The notes below the pieces were generated by a model. The model searched no databases. It worked only from the letters and a program-made list of their open reading frames with translations, and was not told the DNA's origin. A DNA stretch of 64,000 bases. It comes from Massilia sp. YIM B02769 (GTDB taxonomy: Bacteria > Pseudomonadota > Gammaproteobacteria > Burkholderiales > Burkholderiaceae_D). Every line of letters starts with the position of its first letter. Position 1 is the stretch's first letter. Location of the stretch: the NCBI RefSeq assembly GCF_030411995.1, contig NZ_JASNRC010000004.1, forward strand, positions 62,001 through 126,000. Reading direction: 5' to 3'. Of this stretch, positions 19,627-28,200 are shown in pieces. Both the position numbers and the translations under genes were made by a program.

Positions 19627-21732
19627 ATGCGAAAAATGGCGGCAAAGGTAGTGATGGGTTTGGCGGCGCTGGGTGCTGCCGGAGCACAGGCGCAAACCCC
19701 GGCGGCGGGCACGGGTCCGGCAGCGGCCGACCCGCGCCTGTGGCTGGAAGACGTGGGCGGCGAGAAGCCGCTGGCCTGGGTGCGCGAGCACAATGCCGTG
19801 ACCGAACGCGAACTGGGCGGCGCCGCCGAGGGAGCCCTGCGCGCGCGCCTGCAGACCATCCTCGACGCCAAGGAGCGCATCCCCTACGCCAACAAGCATG
19901 GCGACTACCTGTACAACTTCTGGCGCGACGCTCAGCACGTGCGCGGCATCTGGCGCCGCACCACCCTGCTCGAGTACCGCAAGGAAGCGCCGAACTGGGA
20001 AACCGTGATCGACCTCGACGCCCTCGCCCGCAGCGAGAACGAGAACTGGGTCTGGGCTGGCGCCTCCTGCCTCGAGCCGCGCGGCGACCGCTGCCTGGTG
20101 TCGCTGTCGCGCGGCGGCGGCGACGCCCAGGTGGTGCGCGAGTTCGACCTGAAGGAGCGCGCCTTTGTCGCGAAGGGCTTCACGCTGCCTGAAGCGAAGA
20201 GCAACATCGCCTGGATCGACCAGGACACGCTGTTCGTCGGCACCGACTTCGGCAAGGATTCGATGACCACCTCGGGCTACCCGCGCATCGTCAAGGAATG
20301 GAAGCGCGGCGAACCGCTGGCGAATGCGCGCACCGTGTACGAGGCGAGCGCCACCGACCTGTCGGCCTCGGGCAGCCGCGACCTGACGCCGGGCTACGAG
20401 CGCGACTTCGTCTCGCGCCAGATCGACTTCTATACCTCCGAACTGTTCCTGCGCGAAGGCGGCAGGCTGGTCAAGGTCGACAAGCCGCTCGATGCGAATG
20501 CCTTTGCGGTGCGCGACCAGATGCTGGTCGAACTGCGCTCCGACTGGACCGTGGGCGGACGCACCTGGCCGCAGGGAAGCCTGCTGGCGATGGACTTCCA
20601 GCGCTTCATGCGCGGCGAGCGCGACTTCGAGGCCCTGTTCACGCCATCGGCCACCACCTCGCTCGACGGCGTGGCGGTGACGAAGAACGCGCTGCTGCTG
20701 ACGGTGCTCGACAAGGTCAAGAACCGCGTGGTCGAACTGCGCCGCGTCGACCAGACCTGGCAGCGCCGCGACCTCGCCGCCCCCGGCATCGGCACCCTCG
20801 GCGTGTCGGCCCTCGACAACCTGGAATCCGACCAGTACTTCCTGACCGTGACCGACTTCCTGAACCCGACCACGCTGTATCTCGGCGAAGTCGGCAGCGA
20901 CAAGCGCGAGCGCGTGAAGGCGATGCCGGCCTACTTCGACGCCAGGCCCTACACGGTGGCGCAGTACGAGGCGAAGTCGAAGGACGGCACCATGGTCCCC
21001 TACTTCGTGGTCATGGACCGCAAGGCGAAAATGGACGGCAAGAACCCGACCGTCCTGTACGGCTACGGCGGCTTCGAGGTTTCGCTCAAGCCGTCGTACA
21101 GCGCCGTGGCCGGCAACGCCTGGCTGAGCAAGGGCGGCGTGTACGTGCTGGCGAACATCCGCGGCGGCGGCGAATTCGGCCCGCGCTGGCACCAGGCGGC
21201 GCTGAAGGAAAACCGCCAGAAGGCCTACGACGACTTCATCGCCGTGGCCCAGGACCTCATCGCGCGCAAGGTCACCAGCCCGCGTCACCTCGGCATCATG
21301 GGCGGCAGCAACGGCGGCCTGCTGGTCGGCGCCACGCTGGTGCAGCGCCCGGATTTGTTCAACGCCGTGGTGTGCCAGGTGCCGCTGCTCGACATGCAGC
21401 GCTACCACAAGCTGCTGGCCGGCGCCTCGTGGATGGGCGAGTACGGCAACCCGGACGATCCGAAGCAGTGGGACTATATTTCGAAGTATTCGCCTTACCA
21501 GAACGTGTTCAAGGACAAGCACTACCCGCGCGTGCTGTTCACCACCTCGACCCGCGACGACCGCGTGCACCCCGGCCATGCGCGCAAGATGGCGGCGCTG
21601 ATGCAGGAGCAAGGGCATGACATCCTGTACTGGGAGAATACCGAGGGCGGGCATGGCGGCGCGGCCAACAACGAGCAGGCGGCGCGCATGTGGGCGTTGA
21701 CGTACACCTTCCTGTTGAAGCAGTTGAAATAA
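19627..21732 (+). CDS. Prolyl oligopeptidase family serine peptidase (S9A), exported
   Basis: A 701-residue peptidase that cleaves short peptides after proline. A signal peptide spans about residues 1-23 (MAAKVVMGLAALGAAGAQAQ), so it is secreted or periplasmic. The N-terminal beta-propeller (about 100-420) follows the conserved opening DPRLWLEDV. The C-terminal alpha/beta hydrolase domain has the nucleophile Ser561 in GGSNGG, the acid in TRDDRVHP (about 644-645) and His676 in EGGHGG. An in-frame start at 19591 would add 12 residues ahead of the signal peptide, so 19627 is preferred. A 10-bp hairpin (21741-21772) follows, merging into a palindromic repeat. Confidence 0.9.
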   Translation: MRKMAAKVVMGLAALGAAGAQAQTPAAGTGPAAADPRLWLEDVGGEKPLAWVREHNAVTERELGGAAEGALRARLQTILDAKERIPYANKHGDYLYNFWRDAQHVRGIWRRTTLLEYRKEAPNWETVIDLDALARSENENWVWAGASCLEPRGDRCLVSLSRGGGDAQVVREFDLKERAFVAKGFTLPEAKSNIAWIDQDTLFVGTDFGKDSMTTSGYPRIVKEWKRGEPLANARTVYEASATDLSASGSRDLTPGYERDFVSRQIDFYTSELFLREGGRLVKVDKPLDANAFAVRDQMLVELRSDWTVGGRTWPQGSLLAMDFQRFMRGERDFEALFTPSATTSLDGVAVTKNALLLTVLDKVKNRVVELRRVDQTWQRRDLAAPGIGTLGVSALDNLESDQYFLTVTDFLNPTTLYLGEVGSDKRERVKAMPAYFDARPYTVAQYEAKSKDGTMVPYFVVMDRKAKMDGKNPTVLYGYGGFEVSLKPSYSAVAGNAWLSKGGVYVLANIRGGGEFGPRWHQAALKENRQKAYDDFIAVAQDLIARKVTSPRHLGIMGGSNGGLLVGATLVQRPDLFNAVVCQVPLLDMQRYHKLLAGASWMGEYGNPDDPKQWDYISKYSPYQNVFKDKHYPRVLFTTSTRDDRVHPGHARKMAALMQEQGHDILYWENTEGGHGGAANNEQAARMWALTYTFLLKQLK

Positions 21733-21740
21733 GCAAGTCA

Positions 21741-21950
21741 CGGTCGCGGCGATTGGATGTTGGCCGCGACCGTACGGTGGGCACCCCGTGCCCACGCGGT
21801 ACGTGCGCCTCCTTTTTGCGTTGGCGGTGACGTGTCGCTCGAAACGCTCGACAACGGCCCACGGCCATCGCATGCTTAGCGAGCGATACCTTCCTGTCGC
21901 TGACTACGGACACGCACGTAACCGCGTGGGCACGGCGTGCCCACCGTACG
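21741..21950. repeat. Bipartite palindromic (REPIN-like) repeat, family 1
   Basis: Left copy 21771-21807 (cgtacggtgggcaccccgtg followed by cccacgcgg) and right copy 21913-21950 are inverted over 37-38 bases with one mismatch and one indel. A small hairpin (cggtcgcggc / gccgcgaccg) precedes the left copy and may end transcription of the peptidase gene. The same core (gggtgggcac...gtgcccacgcg) recurs as pairs at 31114, 35289, 43384 and 52435. Confidence 0.8.
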
Positions 21951-22002
21951 TTGAAGCCGCGGGGCGCCACCGGCATCGCGACCGATCCGGCGCCCGCGCT
22001 TC

Positions 22003-22590
22003 TCAACTCGCCAGCCGCCGATCGAACAACACCCGGCAGGTCGGCTCGATATCCACATACAAGGCCACCGCCGTCTCCACCCCGATCACCAGCGGCGGCC
22101 CCAGGCGCTCGGTCACCACCCCGGCACGCCGCAGCAGCCGTTCGATCGCCGTCGTGGTCACCGTCACATAGCGCTCGATCCCCTGCTCGTGGCCATAGCG
22201 GATGATCGCCGCGATCGATTCCATCGTGATTTCCGAGAACCCGAAGTGGCTACAACCCTCGGTCTCGATGGCGAAGCGCGACAACTCCCAGATATGTTCG
22301 TCACAGGGCGCCGCCTGGCCGTGCAGCAGCTGGGCGAAGGAATCCTTCAGCATGTAGGGGCCTTCGGTCGGCAGGATGCGCCAGCAGCCGCGCAGCACGC
22401 CGCCGCCCGGTTCGCGCATCATCATGTAGTGCGGCTCCAACGCATCGTAGCCGTCGATTTCCATCCCCGAAAGGACAGGCACTTCCCAGCCCAGACGGCC
22501 CTGGAACACTTTTGCGCGAAGGGTATGCATTTCCCACAAATCGCGGGACTTGAATTCGCGCCGTGCTGCGATATTGATCTGCAGTGCCAT
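22003..22590 (-). CDS. Acyl-homoserine-lactone synthase (LuxI family)
   Basis: A 195-residue enzyme that makes an N-acyl-homoserine lactone from S-adenosylmethionine and an acyl-ACP. The invariant LuxI residues are present: Arg25, Phe29, Trp35, Asp46, Asp49, Arg71, Glu102 and Arg105 (WELSRFAIE). The ATG at 22588-22590 is preceded by ggagaa at good spacing; a longer frame to 22656 lacks this. It is divergent from the rsaL-like gene and shares with it a 155-base promoter region holding a lux box. The length is typical. The acyl chain cannot be predicted from sequence. Confidence 0.93.
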   Translation of the reverse strand: MALQINIAARREFKSRDLWEMHTLRAKVFQGRLGWEVPVLSGMEIDGYDALEPHYMMMREPGGGVLRGCWRILPTEGPYMLKDSFAQLLHGQAAPCDEHIWELSRFAIETEGCSHFGFSEITMESIAAIIRYGHEQGIERYVTVTTTAIERLLRRAGVVTERLGPPLVIGVETAVALYVDIEPTCRVLFDRRLAS

Positions 22591-22664
22591 TTCGTTCTCC
22601 CTATGTCGTGAATGAAAAGTATGCGAAACGCATAAAGGTTCATGCAATCCGGGCAAGAGGGGAA

Positions 22665-22680
22665 CTAGCAGCTCTGCTAG
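22665..22680. promoter_or_regulatory. lux box in the luxI-rsaL intergenic region
   Basis: Palindrome ctagcag-ct-ctgctag, perfect 7-base arms, matching the CT-N12-AG shape of LuxR/LasR-type operators. It lies 75-90 bases upstream of the luxI start, where activator binding would overlap the -35 region of the luxI promoter. An imperfect relative (ctagggttttgcta, 22709-22722) lies nearer rsaL. Confidence 0.7.
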
Positions 22681-22745
22681 GTGGGCTGCGCGAAACGGCG
22701 GTGGAATACTAGGGTTTTGCTACCGAACAACCAGGAGACCGCATC

Positions 22746-23012
22746 ATGCCAAACGATTTCGTAAGCGAAACCATGCTGGCCCGCCCGAACCTGCAGGCCG
22801 CCCTGCACCAGCCGCCGCGCGCGGCGCATGCCGACCTGCGCCAGTTCCGCATCAGCAAGCGTGAAAGCCAGGAAAAGTTCTGGGGCCGCTTCGGCGTGAC
22901 CCAGTCGAGCGGCAGCCGCTTCGAGACCGGCCTGGCGATCCCGGCCCCGGTGGCGATCCTGCTGAAGCTCTACGTCAACGGCAAGCTCAACGATGGCGAT
23001 CTTCAGGGCTGA
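22746..23012 (+). CDS. rsaL: RsaL-type helix-turn-helix repressor of AHL synthesis
   Basis: An 88-residue protein. Its centre (KRESQEKFWGRFGVTQSSGS followed by RFETG) closely follows the RsaL family of Pseudomonas, in which RsaL binds the promoter of the AHL synthase gene and represses it, giving homeostasis of signal production. Residues about 37-60 form the HTH; the C-terminus (ILLKLYVNGKLNDGDL) matches the family's dimerisation helices. The start has a good aggaga site. It is placed as in lasR-rsaL-lasI: divergent from luxI and convergent with luxR, overlapping the luxR 3' end by 26 bases. That context makes the function much more likely than sequence alone. Confidence 0.85.
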   Translation: MPNDFVSETMLARPNLQAALHQPPRAAHADLRQFRISKRESQEKFWGRFGVTQSSGSRFETGLAIPAPVAILLKLYVNGKLNDGDLQG

Positions 23013-23724
23013 TCAGCCCGAGCGCGATCGCCTTCACCACCGCCTGCTGGCGGGTGTTGACGTTGAATTTCTGGCGCACGTTGGCCAGATGGAAATTGAC
23101 GGTCGCCTCGGAGCAATTGGTGATCTTTGAGATTTCCCAGGACGATTTGCCCGCCATGACCCAGTTGAGCACTTCCAGCTCGCGCCGGGTCAGGCGCGGC
23201 ACCGGCTCGTGGCCGGGACCGTCGTTCATGAAGCGGATCGCCGACGCGAACGCATAGTCGCGTACCAGGGTGAGCGTGGGCATCACGTCGGCGATACTGC
23301 GCGAAAAGTCCCGGCCGGCCGGCGCATCCGAAGCAAAGCTGAGCACGCCAAACTCGCCGCTCGGCCCATGCACCGGCAGCGTCACACCGGTCCGGATGCC
23401 GTAGGCACAGGCTTCCTCGTACAGCGCCCGTCCCTCCTCCCCACCGAAGGTCTCCGGTTCCCAGACGATGGGCAGCGTGCTGCTCAGGCAATGGCCGACC
23501 GTGGGGTCGACATAGGCCAGGCGCTCGGCATCGTAGCGTTCGCGCCACGCGGACGAATAATTACTGCGCAAGAAAGCGCGTTCGAATTGGGCATGGCGCG
23601 AGCCGACCATGCCATACAGCACCTGATCGAAGCCGAGCTGGCGCGCCAGCCCGAACAGGAGCTGGCTCCAGGCGCCAGGATCCTGCATCTCCATCAGCTG
23701 CACCAGTTGTGCAGTCTCGACCAT
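22987..23724 (-). CDS. LuxR-family AHL-responsive transcription regulator
   Basis: A 245-residue regulator. The N-terminal autoinducer-binding domain keeps the ligand-pocket residues Trp60, Tyr64, Asp73, Pro74, Trp88 and Gly113 of the TraR/LasR family, so it should bind an AHL. The C-terminal LuxR HTH (from about residue 176, LTRRELEVLNWVMAGKSSWE) has the conserved Glu/Leu/Gly positions. It is the presumed cognate receptor of the nearby LuxI and likely binds the palindrome at 22665-22680. The gene is convergent with rsaL and overlaps its 3' end. The ~340 AT-richer bases upstream hold its promoter. Confidence 0.93.
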   Translation of the reverse strand: MVETAQLVQLMEMQDPGAWSQLLFGLARQLGFDQVLYGMVGSRHAQFERAFLRSNYSSAWRERYDAERLAYVDPTVGHCLSSTLPIVWEPETFGGEEGRALYEEACAYGIRTGVTLPVHGPSGEFGVLSFASDAPAGRDFSRSIADVMPTLTLVRDYAFASAIRFMNDGPGHEPVPRLTRRELEVLNWVMAGKSSWEISKITNCSEATVNFHLANVRQKFNVNTRQQAVVKAIALGLISPEDRHR

Positions 23725-24067
23725 GTGTGCTCGCTTCTATCGAAAAGTGTGACATTCCCATGTTATCGCAATCACCCTGAAAAAGAATGCAGATTGGAAA
23801 ATTTAACAAGCTTCAACAATGGAATGTGAGAATGTGTGGTAGCGATTGCACCACAAACATTGTTAAATCGAAAAACAACCGAAGCCCTCGTTCTTTTTAC
23901 TTGAAGTAATAGGGTCATGTCCAATACTTATTTCAATCGTGCAAGATCGATTCCTTGAATCCACCCCTGCCCGCTGTGGCTTTCGCATCAAAAATAGTGC
24001 AGCCGATGAATTTTATTGCCCAGCCGCTAATACAATATCTTTTCTATAACAATACGGAGAGGAACAC
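23725..24067. other. AT-rich intergenic region between luxR and lipoprotein gene
   Basis: This stretch has no gene. It must carry the luxR promoter (minus strand) and the lipoprotein promoter (plus strand; a TATAAC-like hexamer lies near 24045). It contains a 28-base motif at 23919-23946 repeated upstream of the poly-HAMP kinase. No second lux box was found. Confidence 0.6.
23919..23946 (+). promoter_or_regulatory. 28-bp shared upstream motif, copy 1
   Basis: gtccaatacttatttcaatc followed by gtgcaaga. It matches the copy at 25081-25108 at 24 of 28 positions. It lies about 120 bases upstream of the lipoprotein start. Its role is unknown; a shared operator or promoter element is one possibility. 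Confidence 0.45.
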
Positions 24068-24967
24068 ATGCGGAATACCTTTGCCCTGATCTCGAGCCTG
24101 GTCGTGGCGGCACTGCTGGGCGGCTGCGCCACGCCGGTGATCGATCATACCCAGCACGCACGGCCGAAGACCGTGGCCATTGCCGACTTCCCGGACGCCA
24201 AGCCGGCAGCCATCATCGGCATCATCAACTCGCGCTGGCCGCAGATCTTCTTCCTGGGATCGGCCGACCCGTATTTCGTCCCGGCCGGCGGCCAGTTCGG
24301 CATGCCTGCCGTCGACAAGCAGGTGGTCGGCGCAACGGTGGTCGGCGCGGTGGCAGGCCGCCAGGCAGCCCGCGCTGCCGGCACCAGCAAGGCGCACGGC
24401 ACGGCAGGAGGGGCCGCGGCCGGGCTGCTGGTTGGCGCGCTGATCGATGCCGGGGCCGAGGCCACCCAGAGAAAAGCCGAGCGCTATCCCGAGGTGGTGC
24501 AAACGGCCATGCCGGGCATGGACATCCGGACCGACGTCCTGAAGGCCCTGCGCGGCTCGCTGGAAGCGAAAGGGATCACCGTGACCATGCTCGACGATTC
24601 GCGCAACCTGCCGCCACGCCTGCGCTGGCCTGCGAGCGCGGACGGCAAGCAGATCGAGGCCGGTCCGCTGGCCGGCACCCCGCCGGTCGACGTCGACATC
24701 GTTGCCCAGATCGTGCCGATGGAACTGTATGCGTCGCCGGGTCCGCTCAACAACTACAACAGCGTGGTCGGGATCGCGGTGGCGCTGTATGAGGGACGCA
24801 CCCGCAAGTTCCTGGGCTGGCAGGCCTTCCAGTCGGACCAGAACAAGCTCTGGTATGCCCGCTACGATTCGCTGGTCGACGATATCCGAAATGCCGCACC
24901 CGCCCAGCACACGGCGCTGATGTCCCTGATCCCGCAAGTGTCCGACGCGATCAGCGGCGGCAAGTAA
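24068..24967 (+). CDS. Putative outer-membrane lipoprotein of unknown function
   Basis: A 299-residue protein with a lipoprotein signal peptide; the lipobox is LLGGC at residues 17-21, and +2 is Ala, which favours the outer membrane. Residues about 85-135 form a Gly/Ala-rich segment (VVGATVVGAVAGRQAARAAG...GGAAAGLLVGALIDAG) resembling glycine-zipper membrane segments. The C-terminal half is a soluble mixed domain. cggagagg precedes the ATG. No family was recognised. It shares an upstream 28-base motif with the poly-HAMP kinase gene downstream. A strong hairpin follows the stop. Confidence 0.75.
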   Translation: MRNTFALISSLVVAALLGGCATPVIDHTQHARPKTVAIADFPDAKPAAIIGIINSRWPQIFFLGSADPYFVPAGGQFGMPAVDKQVVGATVVGAVAGRQAARAAGTSKAHGTAGGAAAGLLVGALIDAGAEATQRKAERYPEVVQTAMPGMDIRTDVLKALRGSLEAKGITVTMLDDSRNLPPRLRWPASADGKQIEAGPLAGTPPVDVDIVAQIVPMELYASPGPLNNYNSVVGIAVALYEGRTRKFLGWQAFQSDQNKLWYARYDSLVDDIRNAAPAQHTALMSLIPQVSDAISGGK

Positions 24968-24980
24968 TCCGGTTTTTGCC

Positions 24981-25014
24981 CTGTTTTGCCGTCCACAACA
25001 GGATGGCAAAACAG
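24981..25014. terminator. Strong hairpin after lipoprotein gene
   Basis: Arms ctgttttgccgtcc (24981-24994) and ggatggcaaaacag (25001-25014), 14 pairs with one G-U, and loop acaaca. No T-run follows on either strand, so it may act as an mRNA 3' stabiliser or a weak terminator. Confidence 0.55.
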
Positions 25015-25080
25015 CGGCTTCCTCGTCTGAGATCAATCGTGCGCCCAGTAAATTCCTTTTAGGCTAACCTGCGCGCGCCT

Positions 25081-25108
25081 GACCAATAATTATTTCAATT
25101 TTGCAAGA
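25081..25108 (+). promoter_or_regulatory. 28-bp shared upstream motif, copy 2
   Basis: gaccaataattatttcaatt followed by ttgcaaga. It is the partner of the motif at 23919-23946 and lies about 170 bases upstream of the poly-HAMP kinase start. Confidence 0.45.
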
Positions 25109-25276
25109 CATCGCGCGCGGCCTACTTGACTTGATCCGACACAAGCGTATCGTTAAATAATTTCCGTTTAACAGTTTCCTACATTCGTAGAAGGCGCCCT
25201 GCCTGGCGTCACGCCGCCCCAGTCCGCCTATCCGAGCCGCATCACCTTTACTTTCCAAAACAAGGATTTTCCGTCG

Positions 25277-28200
25277 ATGAACACGATGACCGACATGGCC
25301 GAACAGCTTGACGTCAAGCTCTTGCTGGCGACATTGATGGCCCTGAAAAAAGGCGACTTTTCGGTACGCATGCCGTCCGACTGGACCGGCGTCTCGGGCA
25401 AGATCGCCGACACGCTGAACGACATCATCGAGACCAAGCAGAAGATGGTCGAGACCGTGACCGAGGTGTCGCGCGTGGTCGGCCGCGAAGGCCACCTGAC
25501 CCAGCGCGCCGACGTGCCGGGCGTGGTGGGCGGCTGGAGCACCATCATCAGCTCGGTCAACACCCTGATCGACGACCTGGTGCGTCCGACCACGGAAATG
25601 GCGCGCGTCATCGGCGCCGTGGCCAAGGGCGACCTGTCGCAGACCATGGCGCTCGAAGTCGACGGCCACCCGCTGAAGGGCCAGTACCTGCGCGCGGCCA
25701 CCACCGCGAACACGATGGTGGAACAGCTGTCGTCGTTTTCGTCGGAAGTCACGCGCGTGGCGCGCGAAGTCGGTACCGAGGGCAAGCTCGGCGGCCAGGC
25801 GCAGGTGAAAGGCGTGGCCGGCACCTGGAAGGACCTGACCGACTCGGTGAACTCGATGGCGGGCAACCTGACCTCGCAGGTGCGTAACATCGCGGAAGTG
25901 ACGACCGCCGTGGCGAACGGCGACTTGTCCAAGAAGATCACGGTCGACGTGCGCGGCGAGATCCTGCAGCTGAAGGACACCATCAACGTCATGGTGGACC
26001 AGCTGCGCTCCTTCGCATCCGAGGTCACGCGCGTGGCGCGCGAGGTCGGCACCGAAGGGAAACTCGGCGGCCAGGCCTACGTACCGGGCGTCGGCGGCAC
26101 CTGGAAGGACTTGACCGACAACGTCAACTTCATGGCATCGAACCTGACCGGCCAGGTGCGTAACATCGCCACCGTGACCACCGCGGTGGCGAACGGCGAC
26201 CTGTCCAAGAAGATCACCGTGGACGTGAAGGGCGAAATTCTCGAACTGAAAAACACCATCAACGTGATGGTCGACCAGCTGTCCTCGTTCTCCTCCGAAG
26301 TCACGCGCGTGGCGCGCGAAGTCGGTACCGAAGGGAAGCTGGGCGGCCAGGCGCAGGTGAAGGGCGTGGCCGGCACCTGGAAAGACTTGACCGACTCGGT
26401 GAACTCGATGGCGGGTAACCTCACGGGCCAGGTGCGCAACATCGCCGACGTGACCACCGCCGTGGCGAACGGCGACCTCTCGAAAAAGATCACGGTCGAC
26501 GTGAAGGGCGAGATTCTCGAGCTGAAGAACACCATCAACGTGATGGTCGACCAGTTGAACTCCTTCGCATCCGAGGTGACGCGCGTGGCGCGCGAAGTCG
26601 GTACCGAAGGCCGTCTCGGCGGCCAGGCCAACGTGCCGGGCGTGGCGGGCACCTGGAAGGACTTGACCGACGGCGTGAACTCGATGGCGGGTAACCTGAC
26701 CGGCCAGGTGCGTAACATCGCGGAGGTGACCACCGCCGTGGCGAACGGTGACCTCTCCAAGAAGATTACCGTGGACGTGAAGGGCGAGATTCTCGAACTG
26801 AAGAACACCATTAACGTCATGGTCGACCAGCTGTCTTCCTTCGCATCCGAGGTGACGCGCGTGGCGCGCGAGGTCGGTACCGAGGGCAAGCTGGGCGGCC
26901 AGGCTTACGTGCCGGGCGTGGGCGGCACCTGGAAGGACTTGACCGACAACGTCAACTTCATGGCGTCGAACCTGACCGGCCAGGTGCGTAACATCGCGGC
27001 GGTGACCACCGCCGTGGCGCGCGGCGACCTCTCGAAGAAGATTACCGTCGACGTGAAGGGCGAGATCCTGGAACTGAAGGACACCATCAACGTCATGGTC
27101 GACCAGCTGTCGTCGTTCGCATCCGAAGTGACCCGTGTGGCACGCGAAGTCGGTACCGAGGGTAAGCTGGGCGGCCAGGCGAATGTGTCGGGTGTCGCCG
27201 GTACCTGGAAGGACTTGACCGAGAACGTCAACCAGCTGGCGGCAAACCTCACCAACCAGATGCGCGCGATCGGTGAAGTCGCAACGGCGGTGACCCGCGG
27301 CGACTTGTCCCGTTCCATTCAGGTGGAAGCACGCGGCGAGGTGTCCTACCTGAAGGACAACATCAACGAGATGATCCGCAACCTGAAGGAAACCACGCAG
27401 AAGAATGCGCAGCAGGACTGGCTGAAGACCAACCTGGCGCGCTTCACGCGCCTGCTGCAGGGCCAGCGCGACCTGCAGGCGGTGACGAAACTGATCCTGT
27501 CCGAGCTGGCGCCGCTGGTCTCGGCCCACCACGGCGTGTTCTACATGATGGATTCGCAGGACGACGACGCGCGCCTGCGCATGATCGCCTCCTACGGCTA
27601 CCGCTCCAGCCGCAAGCTGCCGACCTCCTTCCTGCCGGGCGAAGGCCTGGTCGGCCAGTGCGCGGTCGAGAAGACCCGCATCTGGCTGACCGACGTGCCG
27701 CGCGACTACATCGTGGTGTCCTCGGGCCTGGGCTCGGCGCCGCCGAACAACATCGTGGTGCTGCCTATCCTGTTCGAACAGCAGGTCAAGGCGGTGATCG
27801 AGATCGCCTCGCTGGACCGCTTCACCGAAACCCACCTCTCCTTCCTCGACCAGCTGATGGAATCGATCGGCGTGGTCCTGAACACGATCGAGGCGAACAG
27901 CCGGACCGAGTCGCTGCTGACCCAGTCGCAGTCGCTGGCCCAGGAACTGCAGCAGACCAACCAGGAACTGGCGGAAAAGGCGCGCCTGCTGTCCGAGCAG
28001 AACATCGAGGTGGAACGCAAGAACCGCGAGGTGGAGCAAGCCAAGCTGGCACTGGAAGAAAAGGCGACCCAGCTGGCCCTGTCCTCGAAGTACAAGTCCG
28101 AGTTCCTGGCGAATATGTCGCACGAACTGAGGACGCCTTTGAACTCGCTGCTGATCCTGGCCCAGCAGCTCTCCGACAACCCGGAGGGCAACCTGTCCGG

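Larger units (their letters stand above)
24968..25276. other. Intergenic region with 14-bp hairpin and kinase promoter
   Basis: The region holds no gene. It contains a long hairpin (24981-25014) near the lipoprotein stop and the second 28-base motif (25081-25108). A weak promoter candidate is ttgatc (25131-25136) spaced 17 from taaata (25154-25159), with little match beyond the core. Confidence 0.5.
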
